From Candidatus Aalborgicola bjergmarkensis (GTDB taxonomy: Bacteria > Pseudomonadota > Gammaproteobacteria > Burkholderiales > Burkholderiaceae_C): a DNA stretch of 64,000 nt. The notes beneath the pieces are model-generated. The model was not told where the DNA came from. It saw only the letters and a list, made by a program, of their open reading frames with translations, and did no database searches. Within the stretch, counting starts at the first letter, position 1; every line of letters begins with the position of its first letter. The position numbers and the translations under genes were made by a program. Of the stretch, positions 37,578 through 44,864 are shown piece by piece. The stretch lies in the NCBI GenBank assembly GCA_016708725.1, contig JADJFE010000006.1, positions 124,001-188,000 of the forward strand, given 5' to 3'.

Positions 37578-38384
37578 TCAAGAAGCGCCTTTGGTCGCCG
37601 CTTGCAAGCCATGTCTGGTCAGAATTTTTCTGGTTTGCCCGGAGAGTGCCATTTTGCGCAAAACCCGGTTGAGTGATTCCATGTGCGACGCATTGCTGGC
37701 CTTTTGGCGGGAGAGACCAAAACCATACACAATCTGCCGGGCCTCGCCCACAGGCAGGATATCGCTGGCCGAAGGCGGCAAGGCCGCGTTGCGGCTCTGG
37801 AGCAAGGCCAGCCCGACATCCCGGTTGGCCAAAATGGCAGACTTGGCCCCGTACACGCCGAGGGCCAGGGTTTTGAACACATCAAAATTGGTCACCTCCA
37901 GCACGACCCGGACATCCTGCGCGTTGCCCACGATCTCGTTGAGCGTCTCAGATGTGCCCGAAGGGCCGTAGACAGCGATGGTCATGCCGTTCAGGTCGCT
38001 CGGCGTCTTGTATTCCCAGGCAGCGCTTTTCAAAGCGAAAAAACTATACGTTGTACGGATGATAGGGTCGGATAGAAAAAATTTCTTTTCCCGGTTTCCA
38101 GTCAACAAAATGGAAAAAATTCCATCCACGTGCCCATTCTCCCCAAGGGCAAGGGCGCGGCGCCACGGCATGATTTCGGCAGTACAGGTAATTTGCGCGA
38201 TGTTGCAAGCCGCCAGGATGATTTCCAGCATCGGGCCTGCAGGAGCACCGTTTTCTTCATAGTTGAAGGGCGGGAAAGACTCGGTTGCAAAATGCAAGGT
38301 GTCTGCTTTATCCGCAGTATGACCAGGACGGCCCAGGCAGAGCAAAGCGACCAAGAGCCAGGAAAATTTGGTTGGAATGTTCAT
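37578..38384 (-). CDS. periplasmic solute-binding protein, SBP_bac_3-like
   Basis: A 268-residue protein with a signal peptide (hydrophobic residues 8-22, cleavage near HTA) and a family-3 binding fold: LHFATESFPPFNYEENG at the start of the mature form, then MPWRRALALGENGHVDG and SDPIIRTTYSFFAL. Family 3 proteins bind amino acids or similar solutes. No permease or ATPase gene is adjacent, so it may serve a sensor or a distant transporter. Its ATG at 38384 overlaps the iscB stop codon, so the ribosome-binding region lies inside the iscB element. The C-terminus overlaps the open upstream extension of the flavoprotein frame, not its true start. Confidence 0.85.
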   Translation of the reverse strand: MNIPTKFSWLLVALLCLGRPGHTADKADTLHFATESFPPFNYEENGAPAGPMLEIILAACNIAQITCTAEIMPWRRALALGENGHVDGIFSILLTGNREKKFFLSDPIIRTTYSFFALKSAAWEYKTPSDLNGMTIAVYGPSGTSETLNEIVGNAQDVRVVLEVTNFDVFKTLALGVYGAKSAILANRDVGLALLQSRNAALPPSASDILPVGEARQIVYGFGLSRQKASNASHMESLNRVLRKMALSGQTRKILTRHGLQAATKGAS

Positions 38385-39778
38385 CAGATTGCGCGTGAAA
38401 CCCCGTCCTTCAGGGCGGGGAGGTAGAGCGCGGAACGCGAAGCGTTCCTATGCTGCGGTGGCGTACCTATTACGTCCGTTTTTGCCACCAGTGAATAACC
38501 GTAACCATCCCCACGCTGCACTACGGTGCAATAACGATTCGATACGCCCTGAACCAAACCGTTGCTGGTCTGTATGTTGAAGCTGCCCGTTGCCCGAACC
38601 GCAACCCGTCCGGTGTAAGTACCGGCCTTCTTTCCGGTGGTGACTTCGGCTTTCACCATGTCGCCGGTCTGAAAGCCGTGGATGCTTTTTGAACGGGTCA
38701 GGTAGCCGCGCACACAGCCATACTTGTCCAGCCGCGTGCGCTGATAACTTCCGCGCCCCATAGACTTGATGGATAGGGTTGGCTTTTGCCAATCAGTGAT
38801 GCCTGCTATGTCTCCAACGCAAGCTGCATCGAGTGCATGGGTTTTGGGTATGCCGAACTGGCTGCGGTTGAACTTGGTTCTGCCACCCGATGCGGTTTCA
38901 ACTGCCAATTCGGTAGTTTTCAGTGCGTTGACCAAAGCCCAGCGGGTGGCATTGACCGCTGCGGCATCCTTGAGTGGCCGTTTGGCTTGGGCCAGGATGC
39001 GTTTGAGTACGTCTGGTTTCTTTGTCAGAAACACTTCAACCGGCAACGTATCCTTCTTCTGATTGCAGCATTGGCAGGCCAGGGTGAGATTGCTGATGCG
39101 GTCGGATCCACCTTTCGATTTGGGGTGCAGGTGCTCGATTTGCAGCGGCACGTTCCCGTCACCACAGTAAGCGCAAACACGGCCCCATTTCTCCAGCAGA
39201 TACTCACGTACTTCGTATCCAGCCAGCGTGCCTTGCTGGTACTGTGCACCTTCAATTTCGGGATTCTCCAGCGCCTGCATGTCAAAACGTACCAGCTCTG
39301 TACTGATGGCCGATACCGGGGCTAAACGTTCAAGGCGGCGCACCCAGGCCATACAGGTATCAACCCGATGTTGCAGACTCGGTGCTAGCCTGCCTTTTTT
39401 CTTGTTGCCACGGTTCAAGAACCGGGGGGCGCGGTAACGCAGTTTGCTACGCCGTAGTCTGCGGTGTGCCCGCCTTGAGGTGAGCGCTTCGCTGATCTGC
39501 TTGCCACGGTGAGACAGCTCAAACAGGTTGACCACCACTGCCACGCCTGCGTCCTTTGTCTCACGTACCAATGCAATGCCTGTCGTTTTGCTACCCGGAT
39601 CAAGTTTTACGCGCAATACCTGAAATTCGCTAGTTTCGGCTTTGCGGTCTTTGATACGTATCGTGAACGGCATCACCCTATGCACACGTGCTCTACCGCG
39701 CTCCAGTAGCAATCTGGCCCGCTTCTCGTCGCACGGCATCAGTGGCCTGCCGCTCCTGTCTAAAACAAATACTGCCAT
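38384..39778 (-). CDS. iscB: IscB RNA-guided endonuclease
   Basis: The 464-residue product is a complete IscB, the ancestor family of Cas9 that uses an omegaRNA to cut DNA. In order: PLMP domain (RPLMPCDEKRARLLLERGRA, residues 11-30), RuvC-I (LDPGSKTTGI, Asp near 60), arginine-rich bridge helix (SRRAHRRLRRSK, 101-112), RuvC-II (STELVRFD, Glu near 161), HNH (CAYC, EHLHPKSKGG, ISNLTLAC, CCNQKK, residues 202-242), RuvC-III (HALDAACVGD, Asp near 317) and a basic C-terminal domain. All catalytic residues appear intact. GAAGGA lies 7 bases ahead of the ATG. No transposase accompanies it. Confidence 0.95.
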   Translation of the reverse strand: MAVFVLDRSGRPLMPCDEKRARLLLERGRARVHRVMPFTIRIKDRKAETSEFQVLRVKLDPGSKTTGIALVRETKDAGVAVVVNLFELSHRGKQISEALTSRRAHRRLRRSKLRYRAPRFLNRGNKKKGRLAPSLQHRVDTCMAWVRRLERLAPVSAISTELVRFDMQALENPEIEGAQYQQGTLAGYEVREYLLEKWGRVCAYCGDGNVPLQIEHLHPKSKGGSDRISNLTLACQCCNQKKDTLPVEVFLTKKPDVLKRILAQAKRPLKDAAAVNATRWALVNALKTTELAVETASGGRTKFNRSQFGIPKTHALDAACVGDIAGITDWQKPTLSIKSMGRGSYQRTRLDKYGCVRGYLTRSKSIHGFQTGDMVKAEVTTGKKAGTYTGRVAVRATGSFNIQTSNGLVQGVSNRYCTVVQRGDGYGYSLVAKTDVIGTPPQHRNASRSALYLPALKDGVSRAI

Positions 39779-40064
39779 TTCAAATCCTTCTGCCCTTACG
39801 GGCCTTGTTACGCTAGTCTTGCGACTAATCTCCCCTCGGGAATGTCAGTAACCGGCTCCTACCATTTCTGGTAGCGACAAAAACCTTCGACCCTTTACCT
39901 TTGGTCTGCATGATCTAAGCCTTGCAGAGCAGCGAACTGAGGAAGCATTCGCTGGTGCGTCTTGACGACCTGTTACTAACGTAGCGGGTTGGATACCGCT
40001 TTCCCTGCTTCAACCTAGCTCGAAAGTCTTTTGACTCCAAGCTCCGCCCTTTAGGGCGGGGTGA
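39779..40064 (-). ncRNA. probable omegaRNA of the IscB element
   Basis: This non-coding stretch directly upstream of iscB is the usual site of the omegaRNA, which carries a guide at its 5' end. On the minus strand it has several hairpins: CCGCCC/GGGCGG at 40044-40059, CTACC/GGTAG at 39859-39874, TAGTC-GCAA-GACTA with a GNRA loop at 39814-39827, and GCCC/GGGC at 39792-39803 near the iscB start. Guide sequence would come from bases just beyond 40060, in the 3' end of nhaD. Extent is inferred. Confidence 0.78.
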
Positions 40065-40068
40065 TTGA

Positions 40069-41355
40069 CTACCAAAGTGCCAGCCGACTCTCGGCAATGT
40101 AGAACACAGCACCAGCAAAATAGCCCAGCAAGGCCAGGCCGCCGATCTTGCGTGCGTACCAGAGAAAATCGATTTTCTCCAGCCCCATGGCGGCCACTCC
40201 GGCAGCAGAGCCAATAATCAGGATGGAGCCGCCGGTGCCCGCGCAGTAGGCGATGAACTCCCAGATAAAACTGTCCGCCGGGTATTGCTGCAAGTCATAC
40301 ATGCCCATGGAAGCGGCCACCAGCGGCACGTTATCCACCACAGCGCTGACCAGGCCGATGATCATCACGATCACATCGAGCCGGCCCACCGTGCGATCCA
40401 GCCACTGTGCGAGGGAGGAGAGGATGTGGGTGTGCTCCAGTGCCGCCACCGCCAGCAGGATGCCGATGAAAAACACCACGGAGCTCATGTCGATGCGTGT
40501 CAAGGCCTGCACCAGCGTGAACTGCTGCTTGTGTTCGTCTTCCTTGTCGCGGTGGATCAGATCGCCCACCAGCCAGATAAACCCCAGGCCAAAGAGAATG
40601 CCCATGAACGGGGGCAGATGGGTGATGGTCTTGAAGACCGGCACCAGCACCAGTACACCAAGCCCCAGACAAAACATCAGTCGGCTCTCGAAGGCCGTGG
40701 TCACCACGCCGTCTTCCGGGTTGGCGCGCTGCGGTGCCAGCACCGGGCGATTGCCCAGCAGGTAACTCGTTACCGCCAGAGGCACCAGCAGGTTCAGCAG
40801 GGACGGAATGAACAAGCTTTTCATGATATTCAGCGCCGTGATCTGTCCGCCAATCCAGAGCATGGTGGTTGTCACGTCGCCAATGGGCGTCCAGGCGCCG
40901 CCTGCATTGGCAGCAATCACGATGATGCCGGCAAAAAACAGCCGGTCCTCCCGCTGATCCAGCAGCTTTTTCATCAGCGACACCATCACGATGGTGGTGG
41001 TCAGGTTATCCAGAATGGAGCTGAGAAAAAAACTCACCAAACCCACCATCCACATCAGCGTGGAGAGTTTTTCGGTCTTGATGCGTGCGGTAATCACCTC
41101 GAAACCATTGTGCGCGTCCACCACTTCGACGATGGTCATTGCACCCATGAGGAAGAAAACAATTTGCGCCGTGCTGGTAAGCGACTCGCCCAGTTGCGTG
41201 CTCACAGCCTGTGTATCGGTGCCCAGCATGGCGTAAGTGGTCCACAGCAAACCAGCGCCAAGCAGCGCGCTGGCCGATTTATTCACGCGCAACGGATGCT
41301 CCAGGGCGATGGCGGCGTAGGTGAGAACAAATATCAGGGAAAGAAGACCGAGCAT
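40069..41355 (-). CDS. nhaD: Na+/H+ antiporter NhaD
   Basis: A 428-residue membrane protein of the NhaD / ion-transporter superfamily. It has around a dozen hydrophobic segments, including LGLLSLIFVLTYAAIALE at the start, and NhaD landmarks such as FFLMGAMTIVEVVDAHNGF, SFFLSSILDNLTTTIVMVSL and NAGGAWTPIGDVTTTMLWI. NhaD proteins exchange sodium or lithium for protons and help with salt and alkaline stress. Length fits. The IscB element lies immediately past its stop codon without disrupting it. Confidence 0.92.
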   Translation of the reverse strand: MLGLLSLIFVLTYAAIALEHPLRVNKSASALLGAGLLWTTYAMLGTDTQAVSTQLGESLTSTAQIVFFLMGAMTIVEVVDAHNGFEVITARIKTEKLSTLMWMVGLVSFFLSSILDNLTTTIVMVSLMKKLLDQREDRLFFAGIIVIAANAGGAWTPIGDVTTTMLWIGGQITALNIMKSLFIPSLLNLLVPLAVTSYLLGNRPVLAPQRANPEDGVVTTAFESRLMFCLGLGVLVLVPVFKTITHLPPFMGILFGLGFIWLVGDLIHRDKEDEHKQQFTLVQALTRIDMSSVVFFIGILLAVAALEHTHILSSLAQWLDRTVGRLDVIVMIIGLVSAVVDNVPLVAASMGMYDLQQYPADSFIWEFIAYCAGTGGSILIIGSAAGVAAMGLEKIDFLWYARKIGGLALLGYFAGAVFYIAESRLALW

Positions 41356-41397
41356 GGGTATATCTCCAGTGGTTATGCTTGTTGTCGAGAGGCGAGT

Positions 41398-41838
41398 TTA
41401 AGAGCGAAGTGCTTCCAGATCAGCCAGGTCCTGGTGGCGGCCTACGGCTTTTTTGTTGGTTTTGAAATCTTCCAGCGCAATGAAGTCCAGCATGAGGCCA
41501 TCTACCGGCTGCGTCATACGGCGCGCATGGCAGGCTGCAAATTCAACACCGTCGATACTGGTGAGCAGGTCAATACGCCCAGGTGGGTATCCCAACTGAA
41601 TCACCTGGTTGGGTGTTGTGAAATCCTCCACACGGATACCCAGACCACCAAACCCGAATTGCTCCAGTGCGTCGACCAATCGCTGGGCATTTGCGAAGTC
41701 GGTGCCGACCCAAAAATCCAGATCGCCGGTATAGCGTGGATGCCCGTAGGCCGCCAGCGCATAGCCGCCCACGATCAGGTACTCAACGCGGCAGGCGTTG
41801 AGTAATGCGGCAAACTCTTTGAAGTCGGATGTCAGCAT
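41398..41838 (-). CDS. nucleotidyltransferase-fold protein
   Basis: A 146-residue protein with the minimal nucleotidyltransferase pattern: EYLIVGGYALAAYGHPRY then TGDLDFWV, supplying the Gly-Gly and Asp-x-Asp-like residues. Such proteins occur as MNT or AbiEii-type partners in toxin-antitoxin pairs and as stand-alone modifiers. ATG 41838 with GGGGA ahead is preferred over the TTG at 41853. It overlaps the preceding small gene by 56 bases, so the pair is translationally linked. I cannot say whether it is a toxin, antitoxin or housekeeping enzyme. Confidence 0.75.
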   Translation of the reverse strand: MLTSDFKEFAALLNACRVEYLIVGGYALAAYGHPRYTGDLDFWVGTDFANAQRLVDALEQFGFGGLGIRVEDFTTPNQVIQLGYPPGRIDLLTSIDGVEFAACHARRMTQPVDGLMLDFIALEDFKTNKKAVGRHQDLADLEALRS

Positions 41839-41977
41839 GGGACTGTTCCCCAACGGACTGGCGACGCAAAAACTCCAGTGCGTCGATGCGCGCCTGAACG
41901 GTTTGCGTCAGCCAGTAAGCCAGATCGGTGGTGTGTTGTGGCGCGTGCAAGTGGGTGCGGTGTATGGTGCGTTGCAT
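41783..41977 (-). CDS. small protein paired with the nucleotidyltransferase
   Basis: A 64-residue protein starting MQRTIHRTHLHAPQHTTDLA, then WLTQTVQARIDALEFLRRQ, and ending LQRVCRITQRLPR. I have seen this compact pattern (a WLS/T-x-TPxERLxALE helix and a RLQRVCR tail) directly ahead of nucleotidyltransferase genes in many bacteria. ATG 41977 is used; the frame opens 13 codons further up. The 3' end overlaps the nucleotidyltransferase gene. Function is unknown; an antitoxin-like or specificity partner role is a guess. Confidence 0.7.
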   Translation of the reverse strand: MQRTIHRTHLHAPQHTTDLAYWLTQTVQARIDALEFLRRQSVGEQSHADIRLQRVCRITQRLPR

Positions 41978-42029
41978 GGTGGGTAGTAGGCCAGGGTATT
42001 TGCTCTGCTTTTTCAAGCGGTTTTTTGAT

Positions 42030-42080
42030 GATCAAATCAACACCCATCGCTTGCCAAACGTGCGGGGGCAGCTATTTTTT
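42030..42080 (-). repeat. dispersed ATAGCTG repeat, intergenic at 42 kb
   Basis: On the minus strand the unit is AATAGCTGCCCCCGCACG, then a TTGGCAAGCG segment, then GTTGATTTGATC. It follows the same plan as the units at 19503-19552 and 63840-63890. It lies in the spacer upstream of the small gene pair. Confidence 0.75.
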
Positions 42081-42106
42081 CGATAGTGAATTATGAACCG
42101 GCGCGT

Positions 42107-42607
42107 TCAATGGGTTTGCTGCGGATTACCAGGCACAAAATTGGGAGCATCCTTGCCACTGAATTGGTGTGCGGTGAAACGCGCAAAGTGCGTCATGCCA
42201 GTGCCACTGAGGTGCGTCATGGCAGCCATGCCCTGGTCAATATCCTTGAAGTAGATCAAGGTCGCCATGTCGTGGCCAATATGGCAAGAACCGTGGAAAA
42301 AGTCGAACGCTTTCAGCCGGATGATGAGCGACTGCCGCACCGTTTCGGTATGGGCCGGCTCCTCTTGCTGGTAGAGCATTTGGCAGACCGCGTGAAAAAC
42401 CGCCGTCACCCGCGCATTCTGCGAAACGGCCCCGGCATCCATGAAGTGGTCGTCCGGTACCAGGTGATCCATAAAAAAATACATTGGCTCGGAGAAGTCG
42501 GTGGCGTTGACCACCATGCCTTTTAATTGATCGAGATTTTTCGCCACGGTGTTTGTCTTCACCTGTGCGTTTACGTTTGCCTTGAGCGGTTTCTTGCCTG
42601 ATGTCAC
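42107..42607 (-). CDS. hypothetical protein, last gene of the SulP/CheX group
   Basis: A 166-residue soluble protein I do not recognise. It has a Lys/Asn-rich N-terminus (residues 1-28) and a core that includes YFFMDHLVPDDHFMDAGAV, AVFHAVCQMLYQQEEPAH and FFHGSCHIGHDMATLIYF. The core is rich in His and Asp, which could bind metal, but no known motif is clear. It follows the coiled-coil gene on the same strand with a 41-base gap and closes a run that starts at the porin or SulP gene. Conservation with the response regulator would support a role in the same pathway. Confidence 0.7.
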   Translation of the reverse strand: MTSGKKPLKANVNAQVKTNTVAKNLDQLKGMVVNATDFSEPMYFFMDHLVPDDHFMDAGAVSQNARVTAVFHAVCQMLYQQEEPAHTETVRQSLIIRLKAFDFFHGSCHIGHDMATLIYFKDIDQGMAAMTHLSGTGMTHFARFTAHQFSGKDAPNFVPGNPQQTH

Positions 42608-42648
42608 GGTAGGAGCTCCCTTGTTTGCTTGCGTTCCATTGTTTCACA

Positions 42649-43419
42649 TTACGGCAGGATATCTGCGCTTGCCTTGGCGGCATCCAGCGCAGCGCTATCG
42701 AGTTGCAGGAAACGGTCTTCGATGAAGTTTTTCTCCACATCACTGCGCATGAATTCCTGCTTCATGTCTTCGATCCGCGCCAATAGCGTTTTTTCGCGGC
42801 TGGTGAGTGCATCAATCTGCTCCTGTTGCGATGCAATGAGTCCGGATTGGTCGTGTAGGCTGGACTTATCCATGCTTTTCGCAAACGATTGTTCCTTGAT
42901 CTGGGCCTGCAGGTCATCAATCTGCACCGCATTCGCTTCGGCGCGCCGCTCGGCGACTTTGGCGCGTTCTTGTGCTTGCTGCAATTGCTGCTCCAGATCG
43001 GCGTAACGCTCCTTCAGATGCTCCATCGCCACTTCCTTGGGGCGACTTTTGGCTGGTTCGGTTGCATTTTGTACTGCGTTATTCTGTGCATGGGCTTCGG
43101 GTACAACCAACCGGGCCAGACTGGTCTTTAGTTGGTCCTGCAGATTTTTGACCTGGAATGACAGTTCGGCAACGGCACGCCCATTGCTGTCTGCACGTGC
43201 ATCCAGGGCATCGGAGTTGCGTTCCATTTCATTGAAGGCATGGCGCACCATGAGCCGCGTCTGCGCTCCCATTTCAATCACGTTGCTCGCCGCTTTTTGC
43301 AAGTCAACGCTGCTTTTTCCCACCACGTCAAGAATACGTATCAAGGCCAGTATCGCGCCCACCATGAACAGCAGATTGCACAGGAAAATGAATGCAAACG
43401 CCAGGTTGAGCCAGCTCAT
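42649..43419 (-). CDS. membrane-anchored coiled-coil protein
   Basis: The frame is open to 43725, but ATG 43419 overlaps the stop of the response regulator as ATGA and begins a sensible protein: MSWLNLAFAFIFLCNLLFMV, a membrane anchor. The 256 residues then run as long charged helices, with heptad-rich EHLKERYADLEQQLQQAQER and DDLQAQIKEQSF segments, so a cytoplasmic coiled coil is likely. No catalytic motif is present. It may act as a scaffold or an adaptor for the neighbouring receiver and CheX-like proteins. Confidence 0.75.
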   Translation of the reverse strand: MSWLNLAFAFIFLCNLLFMVGAILALIRILDVVGKSSVDLQKAASNVIEMGAQTRLMVRHAFNEMERNSDALDARADSNGRAVAELSFQVKNLQDQLKTSLARLVVPEAHAQNNAVQNATEPAKSRPKEVAMEHLKERYADLEQQLQQAQERAKVAERRAEANAVQIDDLQAQIKEQSFAKSMDKSSLHDQSGLIASQQEQIDALTSREKTLLARIEDMKQEFMRSDVEKNFIEDRFLQLDSAALDAAKASADILP

Positions 43420-44366
43420 GGCGCGACCATCACCAAAAAAGCCATATAACCTTCGCCGTAGCCTGGAATCGCCAGCCGGAAATCGGAGCGGTTGCCGCTT
43501 TGTGACAAAACCTCGGACAAACGGGCAAAGCTGCTTTTGACAATACTGGCCTTGGCCAGGGTCACAGCTGCACCAGGGTTGTTGCTGTTGGCAGCCAGGC
43601 AAGGCCCGACGGCGCGCAGGAATTCGGTGGCCTTGGAGAGCATGATTTCGCTGGGCTGTCCTGCCGCCATGGCAGCACGCACTTCTGCCGGACTTTGGCG
43701 GGCACATCCACCGCCGATGATGCACACCGCATTGGAGTCCATCACGCCGATGGCATACACCCCCCGCAGTTCAGCGCGGCCATACAAACCCAACAGGTTA
43801 TTGAGGGTGAGTTTTTCACGCGCCATTTTCTGGTTCTCGATCAAACGAAACGGCAAATTGCTAAACCGTTCGGCCAGCAAGCTCTGCATCTGCGGCGTGG
43901 AGACAGGATGTGCGCCGGGTACGATGATGGCCGGAGGTTCGGGCTCCGGCTCCGGCGGTTTCACCAAGTCCATGACAGCCGCCATGACCACCGAAACCAG
44001 TTCGGTATCTTCAAATGGTTTGTGCACGATGAACAAGGCACCATTGATGACGGCCTGCTCCATCAACGCCGGAGTCCTTTCGGTTGTCACAAAACCAAGG
44101 CGCATTTTCTTGTGCCCCAGCTGGCGCAGCGTTTGCAACAACTCCAGCCCGGAGACTCTGGGCATGTGCCAATCGGTGATGATCAGATCGGGAACGAAGT
44201 TTTCGATCAATGTCAGCGCCTGCTCACCATCAGCAGCGGTACGAATATCCAGAGGCTCAAAGCCACAGCCGACAATGGCGCGGCGCACGATAGCCTGGAT
44301 GGCGCGGCTATCGTCAACGATCAGGAACTTCAGGGGTGCAGGCAGGGTGGTTTTATTGCTGTCCAT
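43416..44366 (-). CDS. response regulator with unknown output domain
   Basis: Residues about 12-135 form a receiver domain (FLIVDDSRAIQAIVRRA, LIITDWHMPRVSGLELL with the acceptor Asp, and late Lys in IVHKPFED). A Pro/Glu-rich linker at about 137-155 joins it to a C-terminal domain of about 160 residues (AELRGVYAIGVMDSNAVCII, EFLRAVGPCLA, SDFRLAIPGYGEGYM) that I do not recognise; its outline recalls CheC/CheX-like proteins but lacks a clear signature. It is 8 bases after the CheX-like gene on the same strand and overlaps the coiled-coil gene, so these products are probably a module. Confidence 0.88.
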   Translation of the reverse strand: MDSNKTTLPAPLKFLIVDDSRAIQAIVRRAIVGCGFEPLDIRTAADGEQALTLIENFVPDLIITDWHMPRVSGLELLQTLRQLGHKKMRLGFVTTERTPALMEQAVINGALFIVHKPFEDTELVSVVMAAVMDLVKPPEPEPEPPAIIVPGAHPVSTPQMQSLLAERFSNLPFRLIENQKMAREKLTLNNLLGLYGRAELRGVYAIGVMDSNAVCIIGGGCARQSPAEVRAAMAAGQPSEIMLSKATEFLRAVGPCLAANSNNPGAAVTLAKASIVKSSFARLSEVLSQSGNRSDFRLAIPGYGEGYMAFLVMVAP

Positions 44367-44374
44367 GAATCACA

Positions 44375-44863
44375 CTAACGCTGCGGCCGGGTTCCATAAT
44401 AAACCCCGACAAACAGCGTCCGGGAGTCACGCTGGCTGGCGTAAATGGTGCTGTCAATGAAATGGGTGACAATGTACTGGTACTGCTGTTCGGTAGCCAT
44501 GACCGGAAGTCCCATGTTGATGTCGTCGGTTCCACTGAGGTAAAGAATCAAGGTATCGGCAAAAATATTGCAAACTTCGGCGCAGGCATCCTGCAGGTCC
44601 GATTCTTGCAGTTCCGTGGGCATTAGTCCAAACATGTGGCCGGCAACCTGATGGGCATCGTCGCGCTCTACCAACACTGCCACGCCACCAAACTTGTTAT
44701 CGGCATAAGACTCGACGGGAATAAAGTAACTGAACGCGGCGTAGCGCAAAACTTCGTTATGCCCTTGCACCTTGACAAAATCCCGCTCTTCACCGGCAAG
44801 GAACTTCCAGGCGCGCTCCAGACGCACCGGCACCAATTCCACAAATTCTGTATCGTCGAGCAA
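44375..44863 (-). CDS. CheX-like phosphatase domain protein
   Basis: The conserved region begins after LLDDTEFVELVPVRLERA. The best start is TTG 44863, just after the SulP stop (TAA 44865) with GCGGGG ahead; GTG 44890 is an alternative. The 162-residue product has a CheX/CheC-type fold with GGVAVLVERDDAHQVAGHMF and ESDLQDACAEVCNIFADTL, the latter holding the Asp/Glu and Asn typical of CheX active helices. CheX removes phosphate from CheY-like regulators, so the response regulator next door is the likely partner. No cheA is nearby. Confidence 0.75.
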   Translation of the reverse strand: MLDDTEFVELVPVRLERAWKFLAGEERDFVKVQGHNEVLRYAAFSYFIPVESYADNKFGGVAVLVERDDAHQVAGHMFGLMPTELQESDLQDACAEVCNIFADTLILYLSGTDDINMGLPVMATEQQYQYIVTHFIDSTIYASQRDSRTLFVGVYYGTRPQR

Positions 44864-44864
44864 C

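Larger units (their letters stand above)
38384..40066 (-). mobile_element. IscB element, IS200/IS605-like, no transposase
   Basis: The segment holds iscB and its probable omegaRNA and no transposase gene. A GC hairpin lies near each end: arms 44-49 and 54-59 of 40001-40060 (CCGCCC with loop TTTA), and 38401-38420 (8-bp arms, loop TTCA) inside the iscB tail. Subterminal hairpins with such loops are typical of IS200/IS605 ends. It sits just after the nhaD stop (40069-40071) and just before the binding-protein ATG (38384). Exact ends are not provable from one copy. Confidence 0.75.

Noticed and set aside
39779..40064. CRISPR or tRNA-like RNA upstream of the HNH nuclease
   Set aside because: No repeat-spacer pattern and no tRNA arms; the position and hairpins fit an IscB omegaRNA better.
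40285..41805. 506-codon plus-strand frame opposite nhaD
   Set aside because: Antisense to a clear membrane transporter; product is rich in His and Gln with no domain.
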